Below, in pieces: positions 7,700 through 15,679 of a DNA stretch of 64,000 bases. A program made the translations under genes and the position numbers. Origin of the DNA: JAGNZR01 sp051648485. GTDB lineage: Bacteria; Fusobacteriota; Fusobacteriia; Fusobacteriales; Fusobacteriaceae. Location: contig JBOFFH010000144.1 in the NCBI GenBank assembly GCA_051648485.1, positions 3,847 through 67,846 on the forward strand, given 5' to 3'. The first letter of the stretch is position 1. The number at the start of each line of letters is the position of its first letter. The notes under the pieces were generated by a model. The model saw only the letters and a program-made list of their open reading frames with translations, was not told the DNA's origin and did not search any database.

Positions 7700-9331
7700 T
7701 TATACCATTTTTTTTATTGTGAACTCAAATTCTGTAAACTCTCCCAATTTTGAATTTACTTTTATTTCTCCACCTAAATGTTTTACACTTTCTTTAACTA
7801 TAGAAAGCCCTAATCCTGTACCAGCTATATTGCTTGTTCTGGCTTCATCCACTCTATAAAACCTGTCAAATATATTAATTATTTTTTCTGTTGAAATTCC
7901 TATTCCATTATCTCTAACTTTAAAAATGTACGATTTTTTATTTTGTCCTATATTTATTTTCACACTAGGAAGTTCATTTTGATTATATATAAAACCATTT
8001 TCAATTAAATTTTTTAAAATCATAACTACTTTATCCCCATCTGAACAAATCTCTTCTACTTCATCTTTTACTTCATATTCTATTTTACCATTTTTTTTAG
8101 AAATAATCGAGTTCAAACTAGATTCTATCTCTATTTTTAAATTCCGAATAGAAATACTCTTTTTTTCTATTTTTAATTTAGATTCCAATTTAGAAACAAT
8201 TAAAAAATCTTTTACTATGTTTTCCATCTTATTTACATTATTCTTTATTATGTTTAAAAAGTTTTTTTCCATAGCTTTAGGTGCATCTTCCAAAGCTATT
8301 AAATATCCTTTTATATTTGTCAAAGGAGTTTTTAATTCGTGCCCTACGTCACTTATAAATTTTTTCTGTTTATTAATCATCTCTTTTTCAATTGAAACTT
8401 TTTTTATAGTTACTATATATTGTGAACTATCTGACAAATGTTTTATTACCACATAAAAATATTTTTCTAAATTCGAAATATATATCTCTTTTTCTATATC
8501 AGTTTTATTTTCATAACTATACTTTAAAAGCTCTATTATTTCTATATATTTTATTACTTCCATATATTTTTTCCCTCTTTTTTCAAAGAGAAATTTCATT
8601 GCAGAATTTTTTGTTACCACTTCCAAATCTTTATTAAAAAGAATTATTCCTTCGTCTAAAGAGTTTATAAGACGATTCAAAAGATTTTTATCTTGATTTA
8701 ACCTTGCTATATTGTCTAAATTTCTCACTTGCCACTCTCTCATAACATACCAAAACTTTTGTAACCAAACATCTTCTGTCAAATAACTTCCTTTTAATTC
8801 TATTCCACTTTCTAAAAAAATTCTCATTTTCTCAATTCGTTTTATTGTACTTCTTTTTAAATAATTTATATAATTAACCATTATAATTCCATTTAAAATT
8901 AAAAAAAACATAACTTGTAAAAAAAGCAATATATATATCTCTTTTTGCTGTGAACTGTAGGACTGAGAGGTTCTTATCAACAATTTTTTTCCTTGGAAAT
9001 CATTTATTTTGATTGCATAATAAGCCATTTTTCCACCTAAAGTCTTACTATTTCTCAAATTAAAACCTGTTTCTGAAGTATTAAGTTCCTCTATCTCAGG
9101 ACGATATAAATGATTTTCCATATTTTTTTCATTTAAATAATTTTTTGAATCATAAATTACTTCTCCATCTGTATTTAAAATTGTATATCTTACATTCAAA
9201 GGATTTAAAAACTCATGATAATTTGTCACATCTTTTATCTTTAAAATTTCACCCAATATTTTAGCATTATTTTCTAAAGTTTCTTTTGTTCTCACTATTA
9301 ATTTTTCACTTGCATAATTTGTATTTACCAT
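7700..9331 (-). CDS. phoR: Sensor histidine kinase, PhoR-type
   Basis: Coordinates run from the first conventional start (ATG at 9331). The 543 residues contain an extracytoplasmic sensor region, a membrane helix near 130-150, a PAS-like segment, HisKA with the phospho-acceptor His in GHELKTPL, and HATPase_c with the N-box (NLIENG), RDNGIGIS and GTGLGLSIV. It follows the PhoB-type regulator inside a pst region, so it is the likely phosphate sensor. The annotated ATG has no ribosome-binding site and lies inside the first membrane helix; the reading frame continues upstream to ATT at 9391, adding a basic segment and a full transmembrane helix. The true protein is probably about 563 residues, starting within phoB. 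Confidence 0.88.
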   Translation of the reverse strand: MVNTNYASEKLIVRTKETLENNAKILGEILKIKDVTNYHEFLNPLNVRYTILNTDGEVIYDSKNYLNEKNMENHLYRPEIEELNTSETGFNLRNSKTLGGKMAYYAIKINDFQGKKLLIRTSQSYSSQQKEIYILLFLQVMFFLILNGIIMVNYINYLKRSTIKRIEKMRIFLESGIELKGSYLTEDVWLQKFWYVMREWQVRNLDNIARLNQDKNLLNRLINSLDEGIILFNKDLEVVTKNSAMKFLFEKRGKKYMEVIKYIEIIELLKYSYENKTDIEKEIYISNLEKYFYVVIKHLSDSSQYIVTIKKVSIEKEMINKQKKFISDVGHELKTPLTNIKGYLIALEDAPKAMEKNFLNIIKNNVNKMENIVKDFLIVSKLESKLKIEKKSISIRNLKIEIESSLNSIISKKNGKIEYEVKDEVEEICSDGDKVVMILKNLIENGFIYNQNELPSVKINIGQNKKSYIFKVRDNGIGISTEKIINIFDRFYRVDEARTSNIAGTGLGLSIVKESVKHLGGEIKVNSKLGEFTEFEFTIKKMV

Positions 9332-9363
9332 TATAAAACATAGTTGTAAAATAATAATTATAA

Positions 9364-10068
9364 TTAAGGCAATTCTTTCTTTTCTTCTAATTTGTAACCA
9401 ACTCCTTTCACTGTTTTTATATATTTACCCAGTTCTTCTAATTTTTCTCTAATTTTTCCTATGTAAACATCTACTGTTCTATCTCCTATAGAATAATTAG
9501 TAGACCATACCTCATCTAATATTTTTTCTCTATTTATAACAATCCCTTTATTTATAACTAACATTAGCAAAAGATCAAACTCTTTTTTTGAAAACTCTAT
9601 CTCTTTTCCATCTTTTTTTACTAAAAATTTTTGTTCATCTATTGTTAAATTCATAAAACTATATTTTTTTTCATCTTTTTTGTTCTCACTAGAATCCAAT
9701 AAAGGAAGATTCAAAAGTTTTTTTCCTCTCATTACAAGTTCTCGTGGATCAAAAGGCTTTTTTAAATAATCATCTGCTCCTAGCTCTAATCCATCCAGTA
9801 CATCTTCTATTTCTGTTTTAGCTGTTACCATTATTATTTTAGGAGTGCCATATATCTCTGGCATATCTTTTACAAGTTTTGTTATTATTTTTCCATCGAT
9901 ACTTGGAAGCATCAAATCTAAAATAATTAAACTATATTTTGTATTTTGTATTTTCTTTAAAGCTTCCATTCCATCCATGGATTTATCTGTTTCATATCCT
10001 TCTTTTAGAAAAAAATATTCAATAAGATTTTGTATCTCTAAATCATCTTCTACTATTAATACTTTCAC
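9364..10068 (-). CDS. phoB: Response regulator, OmpR/PhoB family
   Basis: A 234-residue regulator: receiver domain (1-120) with the acidic pair near the N-terminus, phospho-acceptor Asp in LIILDLMLP (about residue 52), the conserved Lys in LKKPFDP, and a winged-helix DNA-binding domain (about 135-230) ending with the typical KGVGYKLE. The start is GTG at 10068 after a GGGGG ribosome-binding site. It has its own promoter downstream of the phoU terminator and overlaps the likely start of phoR. Probable role: activating the pst genes during phosphate starvation. Confidence 0.92.
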   Translation of the reverse strand: MKVLIVEDDLEIQNLIEYFFLKEGYETDKSMDGMEALKKIQNTKYSLIILDLMLPSIDGKIITKLVKDMPEIYGTPKIIMVTAKTEIEDVLDGLELGADDYLKKPFDPRELVMRGKKLLNLPLLDSSENKKDEKKYSFMNLTIDEQKFLVKKDGKEIEFSKKEFDLLLMLVINKGIVINREKILDEVWSTNYSIGDRTVDVYIGKIREKLEELGKYIKTVKGVGYKLEEKKELP

Positions 10069-10100
10069 AATATCCCCCTAATTCTTCTATTTTCTTTATT

Positions 10101-10109
10101 ATTATAACA
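10101..10109 (-). promoter_or_regulatory. Extended -10 promoter of phoB-phoR
   Basis: The minus strand reads TGTTATAAT (TATAAT at 10106-10101), an extended -10 element about 33 bp before the phoB start; no good -35 box is present. Confidence 0.5.
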
Positions 10110-10113
10110 CAAT

Positions 10114-10153
10114 TTTTAAAAAAACCTTCCTTAGGATTATCTAAAGAAGGTTT
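10114..10153 (-). terminator. Intrinsic terminator of the pst-phoU operon
   Basis: A 13-bp stem with one mismatch (10122-10134 with 10141-10153) followed on the minus strand by seven T. It separates phoU from phoB. Confidence 0.85.
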
Positions 10154-10163
10154 TTTCTATACT

Positions 10164-10844
10164 TTATTTATTTTTGAGCAATTGAATTTTTCTCAAGTTA
10201 TTTCCGTTTATTACATAAATTAAATCTTTAGCCAAATGAACTATATGATCTGAAAATCTTTCATATTTTCTATCTAAAAGTAAAAGAAGAGTTCCACCTT
10301 TTATATTTTCAGAATTTTCATGCATATAATTAATATAATTAGAAGAATTAGCTTTTACCTGTTCATCAATCTCTTCGTCCAAAGCTATTACTGAATAAAG
10401 AAGATTTTCATTTTTCTCTATTAAAGCTTTAACATAACTAGAAAGAGTAACTTTTATTTTTTGTGCCAATGGCAGTACTTCGTTTTTTAAAGCAATACTT
10501 AAATTAGGAGATTTTTCATTCAATTCTTTTACTAATTTTAGATTAGCTTTTAATAAATCTCCCATTCTTTCTAAAAGTCTTGCACTATCTGTCATCATTA
10601 TCAATTTTCTTAAATCAGACGCTGCAGGTTGAAAACGAGCTAAAGCTATTATAGAATCTTCTCTAATTTCTAAGTCTAATCTATTTATTCTATCCTCTAT
10701 TGATCTACTTTCTCCATAAAGAGTTAAATTCAAACTTCCATTTTTTAAAGTTTCGATATTTATATCCAAAAGTCTCTCTATATTTTTTAGCATTTCTAAA
10801 TATTGCTCATCTATAACTAATAAGCTCTCAACTAAATTTTTCAT
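10164..10844 (-). CDS. phoU: Phosphate transport system regulatory protein PhoU
   Basis: A 226-residue all-helical protein made of two related three-helix bundles, with the typical metal-binding E/D segments (for example ARLLERMGDLL and DRKYERFSDHIVHLAKD). The start at ATG 10844 is chosen because the upstream in-frame GTG lies within the AAGGAG ribosome-binding site. It is the last gene of pstC-pstA-pstB-phoU, 15 bp after pstB. PhoU is known to link PstSCAB flux to PhoR signalling and to keep the regulon off in phosphate excess. Confidence 0.93.
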   Translation of the reverse strand: MKNLVESLLVIDEQYLEMLKNIERLLDINIETLKNGSLNLTLYGESRSIEDRINRLDLEIREDSIIALARFQPAASDLRKLIMMTDSARLLERMGDLLKANLKLVKELNEKSPNLSIALKNEVLPLAQKIKVTLSSYVKALIEKNENLLYSVIALDEEIDEQVKANSSNYINYMHENSENIKGGTLLLLLDRKYERFSDHIVHLAKDLIYVINGNNLRKIQLLKNK

Positions 10845-10868
10845 ATATCCCACTCCTTTTTTATTTTT

Positions 10869-11645
10869 TTATCCAAATTTCCCTGTTATGTAATCCTCTG
10901 TTTTTTTATTTTTAGGTGTTGTAAACATAAGTTCTGTTTTATCAAATTCAATCAATTCTCCTTGATAGAAAAACCCTGTATAATCTGAGATTCTTGTAGC
11001 TTGTTGCATATTGTGTGTAACTATTATAATAGTGTATTTTTTTTGTAAATCACGAATAAGTTCCTCTATTTTTGCAGTTGATATAGGATCTAATGCTGAT
11101 GTAGGCTCATCCATAAGCAATATTTCAGGATTTACTGATATAGCACGAGCTATACAAAGTCTTTGTTGCTGTCCTCCTGAAAGTCCAAGAGCTGATTTAT
11201 GAAGTTTGTCTTTAACTTCATCCCAAAGAGCAACTGATTTTAATGAGGACTCAACTATTTCGTCTAATTTTTCTTTGCTTTTCACTCCGTGCAACTTTGG
11301 AGCATATGTTAAATTCTCATAAATTGTTTTCGGAAATGGATTAGGTTTTTGAAAAACCATTCCAACTTTTGTTCTCAAAGAGATAATATCATAATTTTTT
11401 TGGAAAATATTTTCACCATCTAAAGAGATTTCACCCTCATATATTGAAGTGTCTATCAAATCATTCATACGATTTATAGATCTCAAAAATGTTGATTTTC
11501 CACATCCTGATGGCCCGATAAGAGCTGTTACTGTATTTTTTTTTATATCCATATTTATATCTTTTAAGGCTTTAAAATCCCCATAAAAGAAATTGAAATT
11601 CTTTACTTTTATTCTTGTTTCTTGAGATATATTTTTTTTTAACAT
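10869..11645 (-). CDS. pstB: Phosphate ABC transporter ATP-binding protein PstB
   Basis: A 258-residue ATPase with Walker A GPSGCGKST, the signature LSGGQQQR, Walker B ILLMDEPTSALD and the H-loop ITHNMQQA-type segment. The FYGDFKALK and MVFQKPNPFP stretches are specific for PstB. It energises the inner-membrane PstCA channel and lies between pstA and phoU in the operon; it has a GGAGG ribosome-binding site. Confidence 0.97.
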   Translation of the reverse strand: MLKKNISQETRIKVKNFNFFYGDFKALKDINMDIKKNTVTALIGPSGCGKSTFLRSINRMNDLIDTSIYEGEISLDGENIFQKNYDIISLRTKVGMVFQKPNPFPKTIYENLTYAPKLHGVKSKEKLDEIVESSLKSVALWDEVKDKLHKSALGLSGGQQQRLCIARAISVNPEILLMDEPTSALDPISTAKIEELIRDLQKKYTIIIVTHNMQQATRISDYTGFFYQGELIEFDKTELMFTTPKNKKTEDYITGKFG

Positions 11646-11675
11646 TTTCCCTCCTAAATTTTTTCTATTTTGAAT

Positions 11676-12521
11676 TTATGATTTCTTTAAAAATTTACTA
11701 CGGATAAAAGATCCTAACAAATTAAATCCTACAGTAATAGCTACTAAAACAAACAGTGTTCCTTCCATATTACTTTTTGGCATATTTGGAACTTGAGTAG
11801 AAATTACATACAAATGGTAAGGTAGTGCCATTACTTGATCTTTTATTCCTTCTGGTAAAAAAGGTAAATAAAAAGCTACTGCTGTAAACATAATTGGGGC
11901 TGTTTCTCCTGCCGCTCTTGATATACTTAAAATGATTCCTGTTATTATTCCGGGAAGTCCTGAAGGAAGTACAACGTTCCAAATAGTTTCCCATTTTGTA
12001 GCTCCTAATGCTAAAGAACCCTCTCTTAAGGTATTAGGAACAGCTAAAAGAGATTCTCTTGTGGCTGTTATTATAACAGGTAAACACATAATTCCTAAAG
12101 TCAAAGAACCCGATAAAACTGAAACTCCAAATCCCAAGTAAAGTACGAAAAATGCCATTCCAAAAAGTCCGTAGATTATACTAGGAATTCCAGCCAGATT
12201 AACTATTGTCAGATTAATTATTCTAGTAAGCAAATTATCTTTGGCATATTCTACTAAATATACTCCTGTAAAAACTCCAAAAGGAACAGCAACTAAAATA
12301 GTTCCTAAAGTAAGATACAAAGTTCCTACAATAGCAGGAAAAATTCCACCTGCACGCATACCTTTTCTAGGCATCTCTGTTAAAAAGTCCCAAGTTATAG
12401 CTGGAACTCCTTTATAAAAAATATATCCTAAAATAGCAATAACAGGTACCATCGCAAATATTGCAACCATTTTTATTAAAAATTCTATAATTTTTTGATT
12501 TCTTCCTTTTAAAAGATTCAT
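11676..12521 (-). CDS. pstA: Phosphate ABC transporter permease PstA
   Basis: A 281-residue inner-membrane permease with about six helices and the BPD_transp_1 EAA-type loop (EGSLALGATKWETIWNVVLP, residues about 165-185). The GIPSIIYGLFGMAFF segment is typical of PstA. It follows pstC by 18 bp and pairs with it to form the phosphate channel. Confidence 0.96.
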   Translation of the reverse strand: MNLLKGRNQKIIEFLIKMVAIFAMVPVIAILGYIFYKGVPAITWDFLTEMPRKGMRAGGIFPAIVGTLYLTLGTILVAVPFGVFTGVYLVEYAKDNLLTRIINLTIVNLAGIPSIIYGLFGMAFFVLYLGFGVSVLSGSLTLGIMCLPVIITATRESLLAVPNTLREGSLALGATKWETIWNVVLPSGLPGIITGIILSISRAAGETAPIMFTAVAFYLPFLPEGIKDQVMALPYHLYVISTQVPNMPKSNMEGTLFVLVAITVGFNLLGSFIRSKFLKKS

Positions 12522-12539
12522 TTTCCCTCCAAAACAAAT

Positions 12540-13418
12540 TTATTTCCCCATAATTTTACGAGATTTATGTATAAAGTAATCACCTAGGGTATTCGTTACA
12601 AAACTTATAAAGAATAGAACTAAACCTATAGCAAATAATGCGAAATAATGAGTTTCTCCTTGAACAACTTCACCCATTTCAGAAGCTATAGTTGCTGTAA
12701 GAGTTCTAACTGATGACAATGGAGTATTTGCAAGAATTGGTGCATTTCCAGTAACCATTAATACTGTAAGTGTTTCACCAATTATTCTTCCAAATCCCAA
12801 CATAATTCCTGCAAATATTCCAGGGAATGCAGCAGGTAAAAGTATTTTAAATATAGTTTCCAATTTATTAGCTCCCAGTGCTAAAGAAGCTTCCTTGTAA
12901 GAATTGTCCAGCGCTCTTATCGCATCATCTGTAATACTTACTATAGTTGGTATTGCCATAAATGCCAGCATAAGACCACCTGTTAAAGCTGTAAGTCCAG
13001 TTGGTAAATTAAACATGTTTTGAATTGGTCCTGATAATGCATAAAGACCAATGTAACCCAAAGCTACTGAAGGTAGTGCTGACATAGTTTCAATAATTGT
13101 TTTTAAAGTGTTTTTAAATTTAGGTGAAGCATATTCAGCTATATAAATTGCAGTTCCTACTGAGAGTGGTACTGCAGCTAAAAGAGCTATAAAAGTTGTC
13201 CAAAGAGAACCTACTAATAAAGGTAAAAGTCCGTACTTTCCTGATAACGATATCCACTCGGTTCCAGTTAAAAAATCCTTTATAGGATAAACTTTAAAAA
13301 ATTGTATTCCATTTAAAAATATAAATGAGAAAATTAAAAATACTGTTACAATATTTGAAATACCTATTAAATTATTAAAATATTTCATAAATCTGTCTGT
13401 TAATTTACGAAAAGACAT
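12540..13418 (-). CDS. pstC: Phosphate ABC transporter permease PstC
   Basis: A 292-residue permease with six predicted helices, the EAA-type loop (EASLALGANKLETIFKILLP) and the MSALPSVALGYIGL segment typical of PstC. It is the first gene of the pstCAB-phoU operon and is transcribed divergently from pstS. Its promoter region carries TTTACAT repeats with Pho-box spacing. Confidence 0.96.
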   Translation of the reverse strand: MSFRKLTDRFMKYFNNLIGISNIVTVFLIFSFIFLNGIQFFKVYPIKDFLTGTEWISLSGKYGLLPLLVGSLWTTFIALLAAVPLSVGTAIYIAEYASPKFKNTLKTIIETMSALPSVALGYIGLYALSGPIQNMFNLPTGLTALTGGLMLAFMAIPTIVSITDDAIRALDNSYKEASLALGANKLETIFKILLPAAFPGIFAGIMLGFGRIIGETLTVLMVTGNAPILANTPLSSVRTLTATIASEMGEVVQGETHYFALFAIGLVLFFISFVTNTLGDYFIHKSRKIMGK

Positions 13419-13463
13419 ACTTCCCTCCTGATATATAATTATTTTTTTTTTTAGTTTTTTCTT

Positions 13464-13558
13464 ATGTAAAAATTATACCTTTTCAATGTAAAGAAAGTAT
13501 AAATCTAATGTAAAATTGATGTAAAAATATTTTACACAAAATTTACATTAGATTTATA
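13464..13558. promoter_or_regulatory. Divergent pstC/pstS control region with palindromic Pho-box array
   Basis: ATGTAAA occurs at 13464, 13486, 13508 and 13519 (22, 22 and 11 bp apart), and its inverse TTTACAC/TTTACAT at 13531 and 13542 (11 bp apart). The core 13498-13558 is a near-perfect 61-bp palindrome. Toward pstC it reads TTTACAT-N4-TTTACAT-N6-TATACT, toward pstS TTTACAC-N4-TTTACAT-N6-TATATG. This 7-4-7 layout next to a -10 box matches the geometry of enterobacterial Pho boxes, so it is inferred to be the PhoB binding region. A second possible pstS -10 (TATAAT) lies at 13619-13624. Confidence 0.75.
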
Positions 13559-13649
13559 TGATGTTAACACAATACTGATAAACTTATTTTATTAGTGTTG
13601 AAACACAATATAAAAGTTTATAATGAAATTAAAATATTAGGAGGGTAAT

Positions 13650-14483
13650 ATGAAAAAAGGGTTTTTATTCGGTTTAATGGTTATTGCAGGTTTGTTAGGG
13701 GGACAAAAAGCTTTAGCTAACAAAATAGTTCAGGTTAAAGGTTCTGATACACTTTTAAATGCATCACAGTATATTGCTGAGGAGTTTATGGCTAAAAACA
13801 AAGATGCAAGGGTTGCTGTAACTGGTGGGGGTTCAGGTGTAGGAATATCTGCTTTACAAAACGGAACAACTGATATTGCAATGGCTTCAAGAAATATCAA
13901 ACAATCAGAAATAGACAACATAGCTAAAAAAGGAATAACTGTGGAGGAAATTGTTGTTGGATATGATGGAATCACAATAGTAGGAAACAAATCTAATAAT
14001 GTATCTAACTTAACTTCAGATCAGCTAGGTAAAATTTTTAGAGGAGAAATCAAGAACTGGAAAGAAGTTGGAGGACCAGAAGGTGCTATAGTTATTTTAT
14101 CTAGAGATTCTTCTTCGGGAACACATGAGTTTTTTAAAGAGCACGTTGTAAGAAAAGGAAATTCTAAAGGTCCAGAAGAGTATGCTACAACTACACTTTA
14201 TATGCCTTCTAACGAAGCTATAAAACAAGAGGTTGCTAAAAATAAATTTGCTGTTGGTTACTTAGGAATGGGATATGTAGACAACACAACTAAATCTTTC
14301 AATATTGATGGGGTTCCGGCTAGTGCTGAAAATGTTCTTTCTAAAAAATATCCAATAGCTAGAGAAATTTTCTGGTATGTTAACAAAGCTAGAACTGGAA
14401 CTGTTAAAAATTTAGTAGATTTCGCAGTTTCTGCTGAAGGACAAAAAATAGTTACAGAAGAAGGGTTTGTTCCTGTAAAATAA
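13650..14483 (+). CDS. pstS: Periplasmic phosphate-binding protein PstS
   Basis: A 277-residue substrate-binding protein with an N-terminal signal peptide (basic start, hydrophobic core, ALA cleavage site near residue 23) and no lipobox Cys, so a periplasmic protein. Phosphate-contacting segments are visible: KGSDTLL near the mature N-terminus, GGGSGVGI, and SRDSSSGTHEFF. It is transcribed alone, divergently from pstCAB-phoU, with a TAGGAGGG ribosome-binding site and a strong terminator. It delivers phosphate to PstCAB. Confidence 0.95.
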   Translation: MKKGFLFGLMVIAGLLGGQKALANKIVQVKGSDTLLNASQYIAEEFMAKNKDARVAVTGGGSGVGISALQNGTTDIAMASRNIKQSEIDNIAKKGITVEEIVVGYDGITIVGNKSNNVSNLTSDQLGKIFRGEIKNWKEVGGPEGAIVILSRDSSSGTHEFFKEHVVRKGNSKGPEEYATTTLYMPSNEAIKQEVAKNKFAVGYLGMGYVDNTTKSFNIDGVPASAENVLSKKYPIAREIFWYVNKARTGTVKNLVDFAVSAEGQKIVTEEGFVPVK

Positions 14484-14494
14484 TTTATAAAATA

Positions 14495-14536
14495 AAAAAA
14501 ACCCACTGAGTAATTATTGTTCAGTGGGTTTTTTTT
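14495..14536. terminator. Bidirectional terminator between pstS and lgt
   Basis: ACCCACTGA (14501-14509) pairs with TCAGTGGGT (14521-14529) and is flanked by long A- and T-runs; it serves both convergent genes. Confidence 0.88.
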
Positions 14537-14547
14537 ATTTATCCAAT

Positions 14548-15417
14548 TCAAGATTTAACACTTTTTTTATTTATAATAAAAATTACAATTAGTGATATTA
14601 TTATCATCACAAAACTTGTAAAATGAGGGGCACGAAAACCAAAAGTCATTAAATCTTCCGCTCTGAAAAAACTTACAAAAATTCTGATTAAACTGTACAA
14701 TATTATATAAATACAACAAACTGTACCGGAAGCCCATATTTTTTTTCTCAGTAAAAAAAGTATAATTAAAAAACCTAAAAAATTCATTATGCTTTCATAC
14801 AACATAGCTGGGTGAAGAGCTGTGTTTGGAAACTCACTTCCTGCTGGTGAACTATTTGGAAAAGTTAATCCCCAAGGTACTAAATCTTTAAATTTAGTTT
14901 GAGCTTCTATTGTAAGACTCATATACTGTTCATACCACATTGAAAATTTAGGTTTCCAAGTGAAAATCACATTCCAAGGAGTAAAGGTTGGCACTCCATG
15001 TATTTCTCCATTCATAAGGTTTCCTATTCTTCCCAAGGTTTGTCCTAAAAAAAGAGGAGCTACCCCTATATCACTGAGTAAAAATGGATTTATTCGCTTT
15101 ATTTTTCCATAGATAAGAGTCCCTATTATTCCTCCTATTATTCCTCCATGAATTGCCATCCCACCCTTCCAAACTGCTAAAACTTCAGATAGATTGTTTG
15201 AGTAGTAATCAAAATTAAACAGCACATAATAAAGCCTTCCTCCTAAAAGTCCTGAAATCATTGCTACAATAGCATAATTATCTATAACTTCTTCTTTAAT
15301 TCCTTTAGTTTTAGCAATTTTTTTTGCTATCTCTGATCCTAAAAAAAATGATATTGCATACATCAATCCATAATAATAAATTTTAATCGGTCCTATTTGT
15401 AAAAAAATTGGATTCAT
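14548..15417 (-). CDS. lgt: Prolipoprotein diacylglyceryl transferase Lgt
   Basis: A 289-residue inner-membrane enzyme with about seven helices. It transfers diacylglycerol from phosphatidylglycerol to the lipobox Cys of prolipoproteins. Conserved Lgt motifs are visible: GGRLYYVLF, the HGGIIGG segment with the essential His, and the signature GRIGNLMNGEIHG with the essential Arg and Asn-Glu. The start has AAGGAG. It stands alone between two terminators. Confidence 0.96.
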   Translation of the reverse strand: MNPIFLQIGPIKIYYYGLMYAISFFLGSEIAKKIAKTKGIKEEVIDNYAIVAMISGLLGGRLYYVLFNFDYYSNNLSEVLAVWKGGMAIHGGIIGGIIGTLIYGKIKRINPFLLSDIGVAPLFLGQTLGRIGNLMNGEIHGVPTFTPWNVIFTWKPKFSMWYEQYMSLTIEAQTKFKDLVPWGLTFPNSSPAGSEFPNTALHPAMLYESIMNFLGFLIILFLLRKKIWASGTVCCIYIILYSLIRIFVSFFRAEDLMTFGFRAPHFTSFVMIIISLIVIFIINKKSVKS

Positions 15418-15474
15418 TTTTTTCTCCTTATCGTTAATTTTTATTTTATTATATCATATAGAAAATTGTTAATA

Positions 15475-15504
15475 AAGAAAAAAGAGTCTGCTTTCACAAA
15501 CTCT
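15475..15504 (-). terminator. Terminator downstream of tRNA-Arg
   Basis: AGAGT/ACTCT arms (15483-15487 with 15500-15504) around a 12-nt loop, followed on the minus strand by a T-run. Confidence 0.65.
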
Positions 15505-15537
15505 CAAATATTTTTTCATTTTTTTGAATTATTCAAG

Positions 15538-15614
15538 TGGCGCACCCTAAAGGATTCGAACCCTCGACCCTCTGATCCGAAGTCAGATGCTCTATCCAAC
15601 TGAGCTAAGGATGC
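15538..15614 (-). tRNA. tRNA-Arg (anticodon TCG), CCA encoded
   Basis: A full cloverleaf on the minus strand, 77 nt including an encoded 3' CCA (15540-15538). The acceptor stem pairs 15614-15608 with 15548-15542 (one G-U). The anticodon stem TCTGA/TCAGA encloses the loop CTTCGGA, giving anticodon UCG, which reads CGA arginine codons. The T-arm GGGTTCGAATCC is canonical. A terminator follows. Confidence 0.95.
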
Positions 15615-15679
15615 AACTCACATAAATAATATCATAACTTTAAATTTATTTCAAGAGATTATAATTTTATATATAAATA

